This document shows, in pieces, positions 61,192-64,000 of a stretch of DNA of 64,000 nucleotides. The position numbers and the translations under genes are program-made. The stretch spans positions 496,001 through 560,000 of the forward strand of contig JAFCMP010000112.1 in NCBI GenBank assembly GCA_017506865.1, written 5' to 3'. The DNA comes from Tribonema minus (taxonomy: Eukaryota > Sar > Xanthophyceae > Tribonematales > Tribonemataceae). The notes beneath the pieces were generated by a model. It saw nothing but the letters and a program-made list of their open reading frames with translations. It was not told where the DNA came from and did no database searches. The stretch's first letter is position 1. Every line of letters begins with the position of its first letter.

Positions 61192-64000
61192 ATGCGCGCC
61201 GGCAGATCTGATGAGCACATGGCGACGCCCAGAGGTACTCACTCAGGGACAGCCGCGGGGACACTATCCGGCTCTATGGATGCTGTCATCCTGCGGCATA
61301 GGCTGCAGAAAGCTGCCACTGCCCTGCAACGATGGCGGCAGAAGTTCGAAGTGGAGGAGGCAGCCAACCGCGAGCTCGGCCGCAGGCTGAGGTCGTGGAA
61401 GGAATCCTGCTTGCACGAGACGGCCAGGGCTGATGCCGCGGAAGCAGCATTGCTGCTGGCTGAGAGGAGGGCAGATGGCGAGATCAGGACAGCAAAGGTG
61501 CAAGCCTCGAGCCAGGTCAACCGGCTGAGGAAGAAGCTGCAGGAGAGCCGGCAGGCGGCGGAGCAGAGAGAGGCATCTCTGGCGCAGGAGATCAGTCGGC
61601 TGCAGCAGGCGCTCGAGGACTCCAGGGGCAGGCTCAGACACGCCAACGCGGCAGCAGCCGCGGCAGCGCGCCAGCAGCAGCGCACCCTCACCGCCAGTCC
61701 CATCAAATGCGCTGAGAGCGACGACGGCCCCCCTCTCGTAGCGCCCTCTTCCGGCGACGCCCTCGGCGCATCGGCTGCCAGCCCAAAGGGCCGCAAGCTG
61801 GCGCATTCGCTGGAGCTCTCAGACGACAGCAGCGACGACTCAGCAGGAGGCGACACATCTCCGCGCTTCCGCATGAGTGCTTCCATTCCTTACCAGAGGA
61901 AACACGGTGGTGACTCCTCAACTGATGGACTGGATGAACGAGGCAGGTACGGCGGCGACGGCGGCGCTGCCAGCGACAGGCACGGCCGTGCTGCGGTGCC
62001 GCACGCGCCGCCCGGCAGCCGCGCCAGCGCTCAGCCCGCGCACGCACAAGGGCGCACGCGCAGCCCCGCATCGTTTGCAGCTCGAGAGCTCAGCGACGAT
62101 GAGGGGGAGCGGGTCCGCAGCGGCGACGCGCCGTCGCGTGCGACCGGCGGCAGCGCTCAGCTCCCGCCGGCGCTCGGCGGCGCGCGCAGCCTGAACTGCG
62201 CATCGCCGCCGCGGCGCAGCGACGACGACGACGGCGACGCGGAGGCGCAGGCCTGCGGCGATGTCATGGACGAGGGCGGGGAGGAGGAGGAAGAGGAGGA
62301 AGAGGAGGACGAAGAGAGCGTGTGCAGCGCCGCCGCCGCTGACGCCTCCGACAGTTACGACACGTCCGACACGGAGCCGCGCTCCACGCTGCGGCGCGGC
62401 GCCGCCGCTGCCCCGCAGCCTACGCGCGGCGAGGCCGATTGGGCGGCACTGCTGCCGCTGTCGCCGCTGCTGCCGCCGCCTCAGCAGGCGCCGCAGGCGC
62501 GCGCGCCGCCGCCGCCGCCGCCGCTGCTGAGCGTCGGCCCCATTGTTGAAGCTGGCGGTGAAGATGCGGATGCGGACTTGCCGCAGCGGCGGCAGGCGGC
62601 GTCGCCGCGCGGCAGCGAGGACGACGAGGATGCGTCCGCTGCTCAGCGCATCCGCGAGCTGTACAATGCCGCGCTCACGGCCAGCAAGGACAGCAGGTGG
62701 GTCACCGCGGCGGCTGCACCGGGAGGGCGCGCTGGCGCTGCGAATGAATCCTTGTTGGCAGTTCCAGCGTTCACGCTACGGTTATCTGTTCAAGGCACAG
62801 AATGCGAGTGCATGCCTCAGTCGTATGACGCATCATTGTTACAATGGATACTTCATGTTGTACTTCATATGCAACGCCGCAACTGCGCATCAATGCGCAA
62901 GAGCTGTTGCGCTGATACTTTACAATGCGAACCACTTTCCCCCCCGCCCGCGCGCAAACGCAGCTCATCGGAGCACGCGCGGTCGCCGAAGTCATACTCA
63001 GAGTCCACGTGCAGCGAGTCGGATTCCAGCTCTCCGTGGCAATACTCGCCCGAGGAGGCAGCAGCGGCGCTGGCCACCGGGGAGGGTGATGGGGAGCACT
63101 CGGAGAGGCACATGCCCATGTTCGACTGCCTGTTGGTGGTGGGGGTACCGGATGAGTGGGACCTGAGGTGAGTCACAGGCTTGAAGATGAAGTTACGCTA
63201 AGAAGGGGTGTTGTCAGCGCTGGGGCGCTCACTGCTGCCATTGCTGCAATGTACTGGGTGCCGCGCGGGTGCTGCGCCGCTGCTTTCGGCGGTGCGCAGG
63301 GGGGGGAGGTCCAGGGGTGGTGCGTGGAATGTGCTAGTATCCGCAGCAGTCATCCACGTCTCTTGCCCACATCACATGGCCGTGCCCCTTGACAAAGCGG
63401 TGTTTGCACGGGAATATGACACTGTGTCATTTTACGCATGTAGCACACTCTTGCAGGTGGCGGAGGACCCGCTCAGGCACTGCAGCATATGCGCACAAAC
63501 TGGGCCTCACGCTGCACTTATCACGGTATGCTACTTTACAGTACGGGTACTGAAGCAGTGCTCAGCCAAGTGTTGATTGAGGGCTACTGGCACAAACTGG
63601 CACAAGCAGCAGCCCCCCCCACGTTTACTCCTCCCTTACCAAGCCTTTGGCTTTCGGCGCGAAAGTGCGCCCTCAATCCTCTCACCCACTCACTTGCTCA
63701 CTCACCGCCCCCCCCCCCCCACCACCCCCCCCATCCCCATCCCTCAGCGACGTGCCATGCGCCAACAGCGGCAGCAGCTCCGCCTCCGACGCCGCCAGCG
63801 ACAGCGACAGCGATAACCGCGACGACGGCGTGCTGGGCTCGCCGCGCGCGCTGTGGGGCGGCAGCAGCAGCGCTCAGACGCCGCCCGAGAGCCCCGCGCA
63901 GCGCGTCGCAGCGCAGATGGGGCGGCTGCGCGATCACGTGGCTGCGCAGACGAGCCGCCTGCTCGGCGCGCGGCAGGACGCGGCGGCGGGCGGCGCGGCG
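61192..64000 (+). CDS. Coiled-coil, acidic low-complexity protein (3' truncated by window end)
   Basis: Exons 61192-62696, 62964-63167, 63457-63525 and 63748 to beyond 64000 join in phase, giving at least 677 codons. Residues about 30-165 form a long heptad-rich coiled coil (LRHRLQKAATALQRWRQKFE onward, with LRKKLQESRQAAEQREASL). A Ser/Asp/Glu-rich disordered region follows, with a run of about 15 acidic residues near residue 365 and Pro/Ala stretches. Exons 2-4 continue as SSPWQYSPEEAAA, FDCLLVVGVPDEWDL, AAYAHKLGLTLHLS and DVPCANSGSSSASDAA. FDCLLVVGVP recalls the first strand of a DENN domain, but this is weak. No function is assigned. Met at 61219 is an alternative start. It is divergent from GSS. 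Confidence 0.65.

Overview
This window is nuclear DNA from a eukaryote, most likely a photosynthetic stramenopile (ochrophyte) alga. The signs are GC-rich coding sequence, many short exons joined by GT-AG introns of a few hundred bases, long C-homopolymer or CTG tracts before 3' splice sites, and a 139-bp AT-rich piece of red-lineage (Form ID) plastid rbcL inside an intron. Other algae with red-derived plastids cannot be excluded. Nearly all long ORFs in other frames are GC-rich shadows. The models below were built by following domain homology and requiring splice-phase agreement across every junction.

Layout: (1) 1-10730 (+), the 3' part of a large armadillo-repeat protein, 12 exons. (2) 11647-13290 (-), a DCC-family (DUF393) thiol-disulfide oxidoreductase, 3 exons, one GC-AG intron. 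(3) 15287-26022 (+), the TFIIH helicase XPD/RAD3/ERCC2, 19 exons; intron 11 carries the rbcL fragment. (4) 27774-34151 (-), a CaMK-type protein kinase, 8 exons. (5) 35457-40436 (+) and (6) 42095-47187 (-), two tail-to-tail paralogous divergent kinases; the second seems to lack the hinge exon. (7) 48568-53090 (-), an unrecognised protein with two membrane segments, 5 exons. (8) 53818-60195 (-), eukaryotic glutathione synthetase, 8 exons, one GC-AG intron. (9) 61192-64000 (+), the 5' part of an unrecognised coiled-coil, acidic, low-complexity protein.

The genes do not form a pathway; this is an ordinary housekeeping and signalling neighbourhood. Three gene pairs are divergent (DCC/XPD, CaMK/divergent kinase, GSS/coiled-coil gene) and TATATATA-like boxes lie upstream of several starts.

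The most unusual signal is structural. At least five splice junctions (two in XPD, two in the CaMK gene, one in GSS) lie inside short tandem duplications that copy the exon end, the splice site and adjacent intron sequence. Together with the plastid insertion, the CTG and C/G homopolymer tracts, a 27-bp foldback and the exon and intron differences between the kinase paralogs, this suggests a genome whose introns are actively remodelled by local duplication.
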